Translations under genes and position numbers: made by a program
The notes under the pieces: model-generated
Seen by the model: only the letters and a program-made list of their open reading frames with translations
Database searches by the model: none
Told to the model about the DNA's origin: nothing
Shown: positions 1 to 6,505 of the stretch, piece by piece
Layout of the letters: every line of letters begins with the position of its first letter
Position numbering within the stretch: position 1 is the stretch's first letter
NCBI GenBank assembly: GCA_018368455.1
Contig: JAGZEG010000033.1
Span: 1 to 6,951, forward strand
DNA length: 6,951 nucleotides
Source: Coriobacteriia bacterium
GTDB taxonomy: Bacteria > Actinomycetota > Coriobacteriia > Coriobacteriales > UMGS124
Direction: 5' to 3'

Positions 1-1473
1 GCCGTCCCAGCGCAGGACACGCGAGCCCGTGTCGCGCTTTGCACCGCCGGTCGTGCCCACGAGCGTCGGTGTGATGGCAACGGCGTAGTACGGTGGCGTG
101 TCGATAGGCTGCATCGTCTCAGCGGAGCGGCCAAACTCGTCCTTACCCGACGCGCAGCCTTCGTTGTACGCGTCGATGGCAAGCTGGAGAGCACCAGCGC
201 TGCGGCCCGTCAGCTCGGCGAGCTCCTCTACGGTGTCGGCCTTTACGATCCAGCCCTTGTCGATCTCCGCCGAGTTGTCGCTCGACCACTTGTACCCGAG
301 CTTCGTGATGGGCCACGAGAGCCAGAGCGCCACGATGGGGCCGGCAGCACGTGTCTTCTCGTCGAAGATAAGGTGCACGGGCAGGGCGCGGTCATGCGGC
401 AGGTCGACGTAATGGCCGTACTGGCGATACTTCATGTGCTGGCGATGGTAGGCCGCCGACTCGTTGTAGAAGCGCTTGTCCTCGGCGTCGACCTCGATCC
501 ACGAGCCCGCAGGCATGTCGAAAGCTCGCATGAACGTACTCTCGTACTCGGGGACTTTAATGCCCAGCCAGAAGCCGCCGGACTGCGTCTGGTTGCGCAT
601 GTGCCAGATCTCGGCGCCCAAACCCATCAGCGATTGAATGGCGTCGCCGGTGTTGCCCGGCGTGCCGCCGGTATACACCATGTCCATGCCGTGGAAGTCG
701 CGCTGCATCTGCAGGTTGTTCTCGTAGCCACCGCAAGCAAGCAACACGCCCTTGCCCGCGCCGATGCACTCCTGCGTGCCCTTGTTGTCGGCGATGATGC
801 CGACAACCTTGCCATCAGCGTCGACAACGACGTTCTTGAATGCGACCTCATATTCGACCGTGATATTGTCACGCGCGCTCACCGCGGCGTCGAAGCCGCG
901 CCAGACGCCGCCGTCCTCGAATGTCTGCCCCACAGCGCGAACGTGCGCCGAGCAGCCGGAGAAGCTCGAACCAGGCAGGTCGGGGAACTCCGTCACGAGC
1001 TTGCCCCACTCGATGGGGCCGCCCGACACGTAGCCTATCTCGTAATCGACGGGAGACATCGTGCCCTGAATCCAGTCGACCTGCGTCGCGAACTCGTTGC
1101 ACATCCAAGAGAGGTAGTCATCAGGCACAGGGTTGGGCTCAAAACACGCAGCGGCGTACGTCTTGAACGTGTCGACGTCGTCGGGATTCGGGACGATGAT
1201 CGTCTGGCCTGACGCTATGGAATTGCCACCGGCCTGCCCCTCGTCGAGCTTTTCTATGATGAGAATGTCCGCCGTCGGATCGATGTCGCTCGCCTCGAGT
1301 GCGGCAGCCTCTCCGGCCAGGCCGTAGCCCACGACAAGGAAGTCAACTTCGCGGTCAAACGCAGGTGCCGCCTCGCTTCCCAGTGCCACTGGGGCAAGTG
1401 CCGCCAGCCCCGTCGCCGCGGCACCGAGCGCGGCACCCTTGAGAACGTCCCTGCGCGTCATCGCTGTATCCAT
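1..1473 (-). CDS. Tat-exported FAD-dependent oxidoreductase (FAD_binding_2 / fumarate reductase flavoprotein-like), 3' end outside window
   Basis: The 491 visible residues run from an ATG at 1473 off the left edge without a stop. The start is supported by a strong ribosome site, AAGGAGG (complement of 1480-1486), six bases upstream. Residues 6-11 (TRRDVL) followed by an Ala/Leu-rich stretch to about 35 form a twin-arginine signal, so the protein is probably exported folded with its cofactor. The FAD domain starts at 44 with the dinucleotide fold GYGLAG (49-54), then GGNSIASG (82-89), LLACGGYENN (244-253), GNTGDAI (273-279) and a capping region with KRFYNES (333-339). GTTGG (473-477) then begins the C-terminal FAD segment. 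These elements are typical of the family that includes fumarate, urocanate and other organic-acceptor reductases as well as 3-ketosteroid dehydrogenases. There is no FMN-binding domain or haem motif in the visible part, so electrons would have to come from a separate partner. The position of the substrate-binding His of fumarate reductases appears to be Gly473. The substrate is unknown. The gene is divergent from a LuxR regulator, its most likely controller. Confidence 0.93.
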   Translation of the reverse strand, partial: MDTAMTRRDVLKGAALGAAATGLAALAPVALGSEAAPAFDREVDFLVVGYGLAGEAAALEASDIDPTADILIIEKLDEGQAGGNSIASGQTIIVPNPDDVDTFKTYAAACFEPNPVPDDYLSWMCNEFATQVDWIQGTMSPVDYEIGYVSGGPIEWGKLVTEFPDLPGSSFSGCSAHVRAVGQTFEDGGVWRGFDAAVSARDNITVEYEVAFKNVVVDADGKVVGIIADNKGTQECIGAGKGVLLACGGYENNLQMQRDFHGMDMVYTGGTPGNTGDAIQSLMGLGAEIWHMRNQTQSGGFWLGIKVPEYESTFMRAFDMPAGSWIEVDAEDKRFYNESAAYHRQHMKYRQYGHYVDLPHDRALPVHLIFDEKTRAAGPIVALWLSWPITKLGYKWSSDNSAEIDKGWIVKADTVEELAELTGRSAGALQLAIDAYNEGCASGKDEFGRSAETMQPIDTPPYYAVAITPTLVGTTGGAKRDTGSRVLRWDG

Positions 1474-1493
1474 GTGCACCCTCCTTGGTCATT

Positions 1494-1516
1494 ACGTGCG
1501 TCATGGGAACGCACGT
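1494..1516. promoter_or_regulatory. Perfect inverted repeat in flavoprotein leader (candidate operator or leader hairpin)
   Basis: ACGTGCG (1494-1500) and CGCACGT (1510-1516) are exact reverse complements separated by nine bases. The element ends 20 bp before the flavoprotein start codon, just upstream of its ribosome site. It could be an operator for a dimeric regulator, or a hairpin in the mRNA leader. No run of T follows it on the minus strand, so an attenuator is less likely. The symmetry is seen directly; the role is inferred. Confidence 0.4.
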
Positions 1517-1569
1517 TCTGGGTACATGCTCGCCCCATATGACTCATCTGGGTAGCCGCACGGTATGGG

Positions 1570-1598
1570 TGATGATCGTCCCAGCTCACAGCTGTCAA
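1570..1598 (-). promoter_or_regulatory. Candidate promoter of the flavoprotein gene: consensus -35 with poor -10
   Basis: The minus strand carries an exact TTGACA (complement of 1593-1598) about 120 bp upstream of the flavoprotein start. At 17-bp spacing the -10 position reads TCATCA (complement of 1570-1575), which is far from TATAAT; GATCAT is available only at 15 bp. A good -35 with a bad -10 would suit a promoter that needs an activator, but a chance hexamer is also possible. Confidence 0.25.
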
Positions 1599-1655
1599 GT
1601 ACGGTGGTATGGCGCCACACGATTCCGCGTAGGGATGCTGCGGTCAAAAGACAAG

Positions 1656-1668
1656 CCACAGCTTGTGG
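1656..1668. promoter_or_regulatory. Short dyad CCACA-gct-TGTGG (candidate regulator site)
   Basis: Two 5-bp half-sites in perfect dyad symmetry around a 3-bp centre lie in the divergent region. Its centre (1662) is about 29 bp upstream of the TTGAGA element proposed as the -35 of the first LuxR gene, a spacing at which activators often bind. An overlapping CAAGC-caca-GCTTG dyad (1652-1665) uses the same bases. The two half-sites are short, so chance cannot be excluded. Confidence 0.25.
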
Positions 1669-1690
1669 TTACTTTTCCGGTACAGAGCCT

Positions 1691-1720
1691 TTGAGATGAA
1701 ACACATGTGGGGTGTATCAA
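1691..1720 (+). promoter_or_regulatory. Candidate promoter of the first LuxR gene
   Basis: TTGAGA (1691-1696; 5 of 6 matches to the -35 consensus) is followed after 18 bp by TATCAA (1715-1720; 4 of 6 matches to the -10 consensus), in the most A+T-rich part of the gap. The predicted transcript would have a leader of about 55 nt. A second -10-like hexamer, GATAAT (1744-1749), lacks a matching -35. Confidence 0.3.
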
Positions 1721-1781
1721 TGCATGGACACATATCTACAATAGATAATCCGATACCACTGAGGCATCACCGGGAGGCGTC

Positions 1782-3281
1782 ATGCGCATCGCATTTCGAC
1801 AGGCGTCCTCGTGCTCCCTTGCTCAGGGCATCGTGGGCTTCGGGCTGTTCAAGGCGCTCATGGAGCAGAGCTACTCGACCGCCATGTCGACGCGACCCAA
1901 CGTGCACGTCATCATCAACGACGTGCCGTTTTCCGTCATGGCGTCCTTCTCGATCATTCTGTGCGCCGCTGTCCTGCTCGCGTTCGGAGCGCGCCTTCGA
2001 CCTCGCGTCATCCGTCCTGTTGCCTGTTCCGCCATCGTCGTGCTCTCGTGCGCCATCCTCGTTGCGCTTCCGGGCAACAAGCTGCCTGCCCTCGTCCCCG
2101 TTCTCTCGCTTGTCTATGGCGTCACGGCCATCATCGGCAACACGGCATGGCTCGACGCCCTCGCTCGGCTGGGCACCCAGCCCTGCGTCCTGTCCCTCAT
2201 CGCCGGTTCGCTGCTCGGGGCCACGCTGAGCCTTGCCCTCACCGCGCTACCCCTCTCCGTCGCCCCCTTTCTTGCCGCAGGGACAGGCCTGTTCAGCGCC
2301 GGGTTGTATCTCTGCACGACGAGCGGCTCTCCCCGCCCTTCGTCCGTGACAGAGACGGAACGCCCCCCTTCCGTTGGCTCAGTGCTCCGCAGGCTCGCAG
2401 CACCGCTCGCCGTCTATGCGTGTCTCAGCATCGCACTGGGGCTCATCGCCTCGTTTCAGGCCGTCGGCGCCCCTCCGTCCCAGGGCGCCTTCGCCAAGGG
2501 CATAGCCAGCGTTGTCGCCTATGCCCTCCTGCTCGTCATCGCGCTCCGGGCACGCACCGTGCCCGACATCTCCGCGCTGTTCAAGGTCGCCGTTCCCGCC
2601 GTCGCTCTACTACTTGGCATCTTGCCGTTTCTCGGCCCCACCTACATGCTGCTCTTTGATGCTATATTCGTCGCGCTCAACGCGATCGCGAGCACCGTCG
2701 CGCTTGCCCTTCTGCTCGGCATGTGCGTCGAGAGACGCGTCCCCGTCATACCCTCCGTCGCCGTCGTCACGCTCGGATCTCGAGCCCTGCTGCTCGTAGG
2801 GCTCCTCCTCGGCAGCGCCCTTGGTTCGCTGGGGTTTGCCGACCTCACGACGCGCACGCTCGCCGTCGCCTTTGTCGCGCTCTACCTGCTCTCGCTCGGC
2901 CTCGTTGCGCTCACCCGCCGCCAGCGCCCCGATCCAGAGTCGCCCGTAAAGGCGGCTGCCACGGGCGCGGGACGCCTCGAAGCGTCTCCCAAAACAAGCA
3001 GTGAACCCGCGGCCCTCCACTCGGCCTCCGGCGCGCGCAACGACGGGGGCACCCCGCCCCACGCCACCTTTGACGGGCATCGCCTGACACCGCGAGAGCG
3101 CGAGCTCGCCCAGCTCATGGTGCGGGGCATGACCATATCCCAGGCGGCCGACAAGCTCGGCCTGGCCGTCAGCACGGTGCGCGGCTACACGAAGGGCCTG
3201 TATGCCAAACTCGGGGTGCATTCCCGCGAGGAGCTCGTCGCGCTCTATGGGGGCAGCGAGCTTCCGAAGCATGCCGACTGA
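1782..3281 (+). CDS. Membrane-anchored LuxR-family transcriptional regulator, paralogue 1
   Basis: This 499-residue protein starts at an ATG preceded by GGGAGG with a short 4-base gap. Its first 380 residues contain about twelve hydrophobic segments (roughly 10-27, 50-69, 76-96, 103-125, 134-156, 159-178, 205-227, 238-256, 265-285, 288-313, 321-345, 357-377) with no known enzymatic motif. A polar Ser/Ala/Pro-rich linker (about 380-434) leads to a complete LuxR (GerE/NarL-type) helix-turn-helix at 435-487, with LTPRERELAQLM, the recognition-helix region STVRGYTKGLYAKLGV and the ending HSREELVAL. Such proteins sit in the membrane and bind DNA with the cytoplasmic tail; an even number of segments would put both ends inside, as needed. 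There is no receiver domain, so it is not a phospho-regulator. In Eggerthella lenta, membrane LuxR regulators of this design are known to control neighbouring reductase genes. Here the gene is divergent from the Tat flavoprotein, its likely target. The ligand is unknown. Confidence 0.93.
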   Translation: MRIAFRQASSCSLAQGIVGFGLFKALMEQSYSTAMSTRPNVHVIINDVPFSVMASFSIILCAAVLLAFGARLRPRVIRPVACSAIVVLSCAILVALPGNKLPALVPVLSLVYGVTAIIGNTAWLDALARLGTQPCVLSLIAGSLLGATLSLALTALPLSVAPFLAAGTGLFSAGLYLCTTSGSPRPSSVTETERPPSVGSVLRRLAAPLAVYACLSIALGLIASFQAVGAPPSQGAFAKGIASVVAYALLLVIALRARTVPDISALFKVAVPAVALLLGILPFLGPTYMLLFDAIFVALNAIASTVALALLLGMCVERRVPVIPSVAVVTLGSRALLLVGLLLGSALGSLGFADLTTRTLAVAFVALYLLSLGLVALTRRQRPDPESPVKAAATGAGRLEASPKTSSEPAALHSASGARNDGGTPPHATFDGHRLTPRERELAQLMVRGMTISQAADKLGLAVSTVRGYTKGLYAKLGVHSREELVALYGGSELPKHAD

Positions 3282-3419
3282 CCGGCCCAATACCGACAAC
3301 ACCCGCTCGCAACAGAATCCGGTTTCATTCGCTTGGCGCTGGCAGGGCCCAACGGTTATATGCCCTATACTTTTGCTTCGTGGCATCGAGAAGACGTGAC
3401 AGAGTGAATCGAGGCAGAC
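3282..3419 (+). promoter_or_regulatory. Gap between the LuxR genes with a weak candidate promoter
   Basis: The 138 bp between the two regulators hold no strong terminator-like hairpin. A -10-like TATACT (3366-3371; 5 of 6) and an overlapping option, TTGGCG (3333-3338) with TTATAT (3356-3361) at 17 bp, could give the second gene its own promoter. The hexamer ATCGAG occurs at 3385-3390 and 3408-3413. Read-through from the first regulator is equally possible, so the two may be one operon. Confidence 0.3.
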
Positions 3420-5120
3420 ATGGGCCCAGCGCAGCAGCGGAGCTCCCTCAAGGCCGAGACCGCCGGCTCGGCGGCCGTCTGCACGGCACCGTCTGCGCCA
3501 CGCACCGTATCCGAGCGCGTCGACGTCTACTGCCTTGCCCTCCTCGTCGGATACGGCCTCTTTCGCGCGCTCATGAACGCGACGTACGCAACGGGCATGA
3601 ACACGGTAAACACAGCGACTCCCCCTTTGGGCAGCAACCTCTCGTTCTCCATCGCAGCCTCCGCATTTATGCTCCTCGCGAGTGGCACGCTCGCCGTTGT
3701 CGGCTGGCTGAAGCCCAGCGCACGCCTTCATCTGCCCGCGATGGCATCCATCGTCGCGCTCTCCCTGACGAACCTCGCGTCGGGCCTAGGTTCAGGTCAG
3801 TCGCAAGCCGGCGGCACCACGCATCTCGTGCTCAGCATCATCAGCGGCGTAACGTGGATCGTCGCCAACGCCGCCTGGCTCATGGCCTTCGTCACGCTGA
3901 GACCACGCCGTTGCCTAACAACGCTCGTCGGCGCCATGCTCCTGAGCTCCGTCGTCCTCATCCCGCTGTGCCTCATACCCGTAGGCGCTCAAGCGATCTG
4001 CCTGACCGTCATGGGACTACTGAGCGCAGCCCTTTACTGGTGGCTCGCCCGCACGCTCGCCCCTCGCGAGCTACAACGAGCGACGTCCGCAAAAGCAGCG
4101 TCGTCCACAGGCCCGGAGCCCGGGGCGCCCGACCTGTCGCGTCGTGAGCGCGCGCTCGGCGCGTTGCACGAGATCTGGAGCCCTCTCGTCATCTACGCCG
4201 TGCTCGTCATGACGTTCGGCCTCGTCACGGCGTTCCAAACAGGAAGTACGTCAGGCTCCACAAGTCATACGGTCGCAAAGAGTCTCGTCACGATGCTCGC
4301 CTGTCTCATTGTCGCCGGCATAGCGTTTCTCGGTCGCAGCATGCCCAATATTCGGCGTATATTCCGCCTGTCGTTTCCTCTGGTAGCGCTCGCCCTCATC
4401 GCCCTTCCGCTCGCAAGCACGGCCTACAGCGTCGGCTTTTACGTGGCACTCGTCGTGCTCAACGCCATTACAAGCATCTCTGTGCTGTTCTTGCTCATCG
4501 AGGCGGCGCGCATGTGGGACATTCCCATACTCTCCGTCTCCTGCCTCTCCATGTTTGCCGCCCGCCTCCTCCTGCTCGCCGGGCTTCTCGCCGGCCAGGC
4601 CCTGGGCGCCCAGGAGCACCTCGATGAGACCGTCCGCTCGCTTGTCGTGTCAGCCGTCGCACTGTACCTCTTGTCGCTTCCCCTCGTCTCGCTGGCACGC
4701 CCCCGCCGCCGTGGGGAAGACAGGGAGCCCGGCGGCGTCACCGTTCCCCTCAGCGACGTGGAAGCGCTGGTCAGACCGCGCACACGCAGGAGCAGCGCGC
4801 CGATAGACCCAACCCACGCGACACTAACGGCAACGTCTCCCCGCAACACCGAGCCGGTAGCCCCGACTCCCCCTGTCCCAAAAGGCCCCGTCGCATGGAA
4901 TGACCTCACGGATCGCGAGGCACAAATCGTCGACCTGCTTGCTCACGGCCGCTCGATGTCACACGCGGCGCAGGAGCTGGGATTGGCCACGAACACGGTG
5001 CGCAACTACGTGCAGCGCATCTACGAAAAGCTCGACGTCCACTCCAAACAGGAGCTCATCGAGCTGCTTGACGCCACCCGTCAACAAGGTGGCTCTCGGG
5101 ACCAGCCACCGCTGGGGTAG
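3420..5120 (+). CDS. Membrane-anchored LuxR-family transcriptional regulator, paralogue 2
   Basis: This 566-residue protein starts at an ATG with GAGG five bases upstream; the next in-frame ATG (residue 52) would fall inside the first membrane segment. Residues 1-34 are a polar tail absent from paralogue 1. About twelve hydrophobic segments follow (roughly 35-51, 74-96, 103-122, 135-158, 165-185, 189-210, 250-272, 286-304, 315-333, 337-360, 369-393, 406-427). Then come a long Pro/Arg/Thr-rich linker (about 428-495) and a complete LuxR helix-turn-helix (496-550) containing LTDREAQIVDLLAHG and TNTVRNYVQRIYEKLDV. It matches paralogue 1 along its length: GYGLFRALMNATYATG against GFGLFKALMEQSYSTA, NAAWL against NTAWL, GLVTAFQ against GLIASFQ, and LYLLSL in the last membrane segment of both. 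The two are therefore old, diverged duplicates. The gene converges on the VOC gene, so that gene and the second flavoprotein are possible targets, but no divergent promoter ties it to them. The ligand is unknown. Confidence 0.93.
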   Translation: MGPAQQRSSLKAETAGSAAVCTAPSAPRTVSERVDVYCLALLVGYGLFRALMNATYATGMNTVNTATPPLGSNLSFSIAASAFMLLASGTLAVVGWLKPSARLHLPAMASIVALSLTNLASGLGSGQSQAGGTTHLVLSIISGVTWIVANAAWLMAFVTLRPRRCLTTLVGAMLLSSVVLIPLCLIPVGAQAICLTVMGLLSAALYWWLARTLAPRELQRATSAKAASSTGPEPGAPDLSRRERALGALHEIWSPLVIYAVLVMTFGLVTAFQTGSTSGSTSHTVAKSLVTMLACLIVAGIAFLGRSMPNIRRIFRLSFPLVALALIALPLASTAYSVGFYVALVVLNAITSISVLFLLIEAARMWDIPILSVSCLSMFAARLLLLAGLLAGQALGAQEHLDETVRSLVVSAVALYLLSLPLVSLARPRRRGEDREPGGVTVPLSDVEALVRPRTRRSSAPIDPTHATLTATSPRNTEPVAPTPPVPKGPVAWNDLTDREAQIVDLLAHGRSMSHAAQELGLATNTVRNYVQRIYEKLDVHSKQELIELLDATRQQGGSRDQPPLG

Positions 5121-5153
5121 CGCCTTGGCAGCACGGCAACCTCACCAACGAAT

Positions 5154-5190
5154 GCGGGCACCGGCGAGACAGGACATCGCCAGTGCCCGC
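5154..5190. terminator. Stem-loop 1 in the convergent gap (likely terminator)
   Basis: GCGGGCAC (5154-5161) pairs with GTGCCCGC (5183-5190). After one C/A mismatch, GGCGA (5163-5167) pairs with TCGCC (5177-5181), closing a 9-base loop. It lies 33 bp after the LuxR stop codon, between converging genes, where a two-way terminator is expected. There is no T-run on either side, so it is not a textbook intrinsic terminator, although high-GC Actinobacteria often use hairpins without one. Confidence 0.6.
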
Positions 5191-5199
5191 GGTCCAAAG

Positions 5200-5226
5200 C
5201 GGGAAGGGTCGGGGGTTCCCTTCCCG
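5200..5226. terminator. Stem-loop 2 in the convergent gap (likely terminator)
   Basis: CGGGAAGGG (5200-5208) and CCCTTCCCG (5218-5226) form a perfect 9-bp stem with a 9-base loop. It starts ten bases after stem-loop 1 and lies 54 bp downstream of the VOC stop codon. The two hairpins in series probably end both converging transcripts. Flanking T-runs are weak (CTTT on the minus-strand side). Confidence 0.6.
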
Positions 5227-5280
5227 GGGACGTCATGTAAACGCAACCCGGCGCGCGGCACCGGAGCGCATTGATAAAAC

Positions 5281-6366
5281 TTACTTGCGATGGAACAGCT
5301 CTACGAGCATCCCGTCCGGTCCATCAACGATGGCGGCGTCGATTGTGCCATACGGCGCAACGAAGCACTCAACAGGATCACCGTGCGGCGCAAAGCCCGC
5401 ATCCTCGCATGCCTTCAGCGTCGCCGCGACGTCGTCGACTTCGAAACTCGTGCAGAACAGGCCGGCGTTCTCGGGCTTCGCAACGTCGGACATCGGCGTT
5501 CCCTCGATGTCCATCTGGATGAGCTCGACAACGGGCGTGCCCTCGACCGAGTACATGGCCAGACGCGTCGGGGTGTTGGCAGGCAGGTTGAGGATGGCAT
5601 CGACCAGGCCCACAACCTCCTCGTCATACACCTTCGTCAAGCCCAGGACACCGCCGTAGAACGCGTCCGCCGCATCGATGTCGCTCACAGCCTGCGCGAC
5701 GTCCGTGATGTTCTTGAACAGGCCCTCGAACTCAGGGCGCGGCTCGGAGACTGACTCGATAAGCGTCAGGGGCATGTCGTCAACACCGCATGCAACGGCC
5801 TCGCTGACCGTGTTGCCGCTCCACTCCGTCGTGTACTCGTGCGGCTCACAGTAGTAGCTGTAACCCAGCTTCACGAGGTGGTCGCGCACGGCCTTGTTGT
5901 CGTCGCAGCGCATGGCGACGTCAAAGTAGCCGGGATCCCAGCTCGGGCGGTCGGTGCGGATGCACTTGCCCGTACGTGCCTCGAACTCGATGAGCTGCAC
6001 AAGCGTCGTCTGCCACTCGTTCTTGAGCATCGTGTAACGCGCTCCGCCCTCAAGGCCGTACAGGCCCTTGACCTCCTCGGGCGAGAGAATACCCGTCGCC
6101 ATCTCCTTGAACTCGAGCATGTTCGTGAAGAACGAGCGGCTCTTCTCGTAGTCGTTGACGCTGATGGTCACACGCACGATGCCAGCACTCGGACCGCCCG
6201 GCACGATGGGAGCGGGTTCGGCCTCGGCCGCAGCGGAGCCGGCCTTCTCATCCTTGGCAGCCGACGCCTCGCTCGCGAGCGCCGTGGCAACGCCGCCGAG
6301 CGTAGAGAGGGCAGCGGCCGTGGATGCGCCGGCAACAAACGTGCGGCGCGACATTTCTTTGCTCAT
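5281..6366 (-). CDS. Tat-exported double-module VOC (glyoxalase/bleomycin-resistance fold) protein
   Basis: The protein has 361 residues from the ATG at 6366, chosen because AGAGG (complement of 6374-6378) lies seven bases upstream. An in-frame TTG at 6387 would add seven residues but has no visible ribosome site. MSRRTFVAG (5-13) followed by an Ala-rich stretch to about 31 is a twin-arginine signal, then an Ala/Glu/Pro-rich linker to about 58. Two VOC modules follow: about 62-206 (TISVNDYEKSRSFF early on) and about 215-361 (AVSDIDAADAFYGGVLGL, ending MLVELFHRK). The fold usually holds a metal through His and Glu. By eye, the four usual ligand positions of module 1 read Arg65, Gln124, Asp149 and Thr201, and those of module 2 Asp222, Glu281, Cys305 and Glu356. 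Classical glyoxalase or dioxygenase chemistry is therefore doubtful; ligand binding, or an isomerase/lyase step with altered metal ligands, is possible. It follows the second flavoprotein on the same strand after 139 bp and may be co-transcribed with it. The function is unknown. Confidence 0.9.
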   Translation of the reverse strand: MSKEMSRRTFVAGASTAAALSTLGGVATALASEASAAKDEKAGSAAAEAEPAPIVPGGPSAGIVRVTISVNDYEKSRSFFTNMLEFKEMATGILSPEEVKGLYGLEGGARYTMLKNEWQTTLVQLIEFEARTGKCIRTDRPSWDPGYFDVAMRCDDNKAVRDHLVKLGYSYYCEPHEYTTEWSGNTVSEAVACGVDDMPLTLIESVSEPRPEFEGLFKNITDVAQAVSDIDAADAFYGGVLGLTKVYDEEVVGLVDAILNLPANTPTRLAMYSVEGTPVVELIQMDIEGTPMSDVAKPENAGLFCTSFEVDDVAATLKACEDAGFAPHGDPVECFVAPYGTIDAAIVDGPDGMLVELFHRK

Positions 6367-6408
6367 GGGAGAGCCTCTTTTCGACAAGCTGTGTCAAAAT
6401 GATCCCGC

Positions 6409-6426
6409 CTCGGGTGGCACCCCGAG
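6409..6426 (-). other. Short hairpin upstream of the VOC gene
   Basis: CTCGGG (6409-6414) and CCCGAG (6421-6426) form a perfect 6-bp stem with a 6-base loop. Read on the minus strand it follows the large 6433-6484 stem-loop and is followed, eleven bases later, by a run of four T. It may help the larger hairpin to end or reduce transcription from the second flavoprotein into the VOC gene. The pairing is seen; the role is inferred. Confidence 0.35.
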
Positions 6427-6432
6427 ACACGA

Positions 6433-6484
6433 GCGCCCACGTCCCCACGCGGCGAGCCCATGAGGGCCCCGGGGACGTGGGCGC
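6433..6484 (-). terminator. Large stem-loop after the second flavoprotein (terminator or mRNA-stability hairpin)
   Basis: GCGCCCACGTCCCC (6433-6446) and GGGGACGTGGGCGC (6471-6484) are a perfect 14-bp inverted repeat around 24 bases that themselves contain GCCC-atga-GGGC (6456-6467). It begins 21 bp after the flavoprotein stop codon. No T-run follows on the minus strand, so it may be a hairpin-only terminator, a partial terminator that lowers VOC expression, or a 3'-end stabiliser of the flavoprotein message. Confidence 0.6.
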
Positions 6485-6505
6485 GTTTCGTACAGATCCC
6501 GCGCG

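Larger units (their letters stand above)
1474..1781. promoter_or_regulatory. Divergent control region between flavoprotein and LuxR regulator
   Basis: This 308-bp gap separates two genes read outward. It is visibly richer in A+T than the genes, especially at about 1680-1760, and contains no convincing coding sequence. It holds a perfect 7-bp inverted repeat close to the flavoprotein start, a CCACA/TGTGG dyad near the middle, an isolated TTGACA on the minus strand and -35/-10-like elements on the plus strand; these are listed separately. For two start codons alone the gap is long, which fits regulated promoters on both sides. Which protein binds here is inferred from position only. Confidence 0.6.

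Noticed and set aside
373..1212. 279-codon open frame on the plus strand
   Set aside because: It lies opposite flavoprotein 1, whose frame has a Tat signal, FAD motifs and a strong ribosome site. The plus-strand product has no recognisable domain; it is a high-GC shadow frame.
1..1473. Calling flavoprotein 1 a fumarate reductase or a 3-ketosteroid dehydrogenase by name
   Set aside because: Only family-wide FAD motifs are visible and the C-terminus is missing; the GTTGG element is suggestive but not enough to assign a substrate.
1485..1694. 69-codon open frame in the divergent gap
   Set aside because: It begins at a TTG with no ribosome site, lies across the proposed promoters and shows no recognisable motif.
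2610..3731. 373-codon open frame on the minus strand
   Set aside because: It is antisense to both LuxR genes and spans the gap between them; its product is Arg/Glu-rich low-complexity sequence with no domain, typical of a shadow frame.
6367..6387. Upstream TTG start for the VOC protein
   Set aside because: The TTG at 6387 has no Shine-Dalgarno sequence, whereas the ATG at 6366 has AGAGG at seven bases and leaves a normal-length Tat n-region.
6392..6397. Exact TTGACA on the minus strand upstream of the VOC gene
   Set aside because: It is only about 25 bases from the start codon. A -10 at normal spacing would fall on GC-rich sequence at the ribosome site and no TATAAT-like hexamer is there, so it is probably chance.
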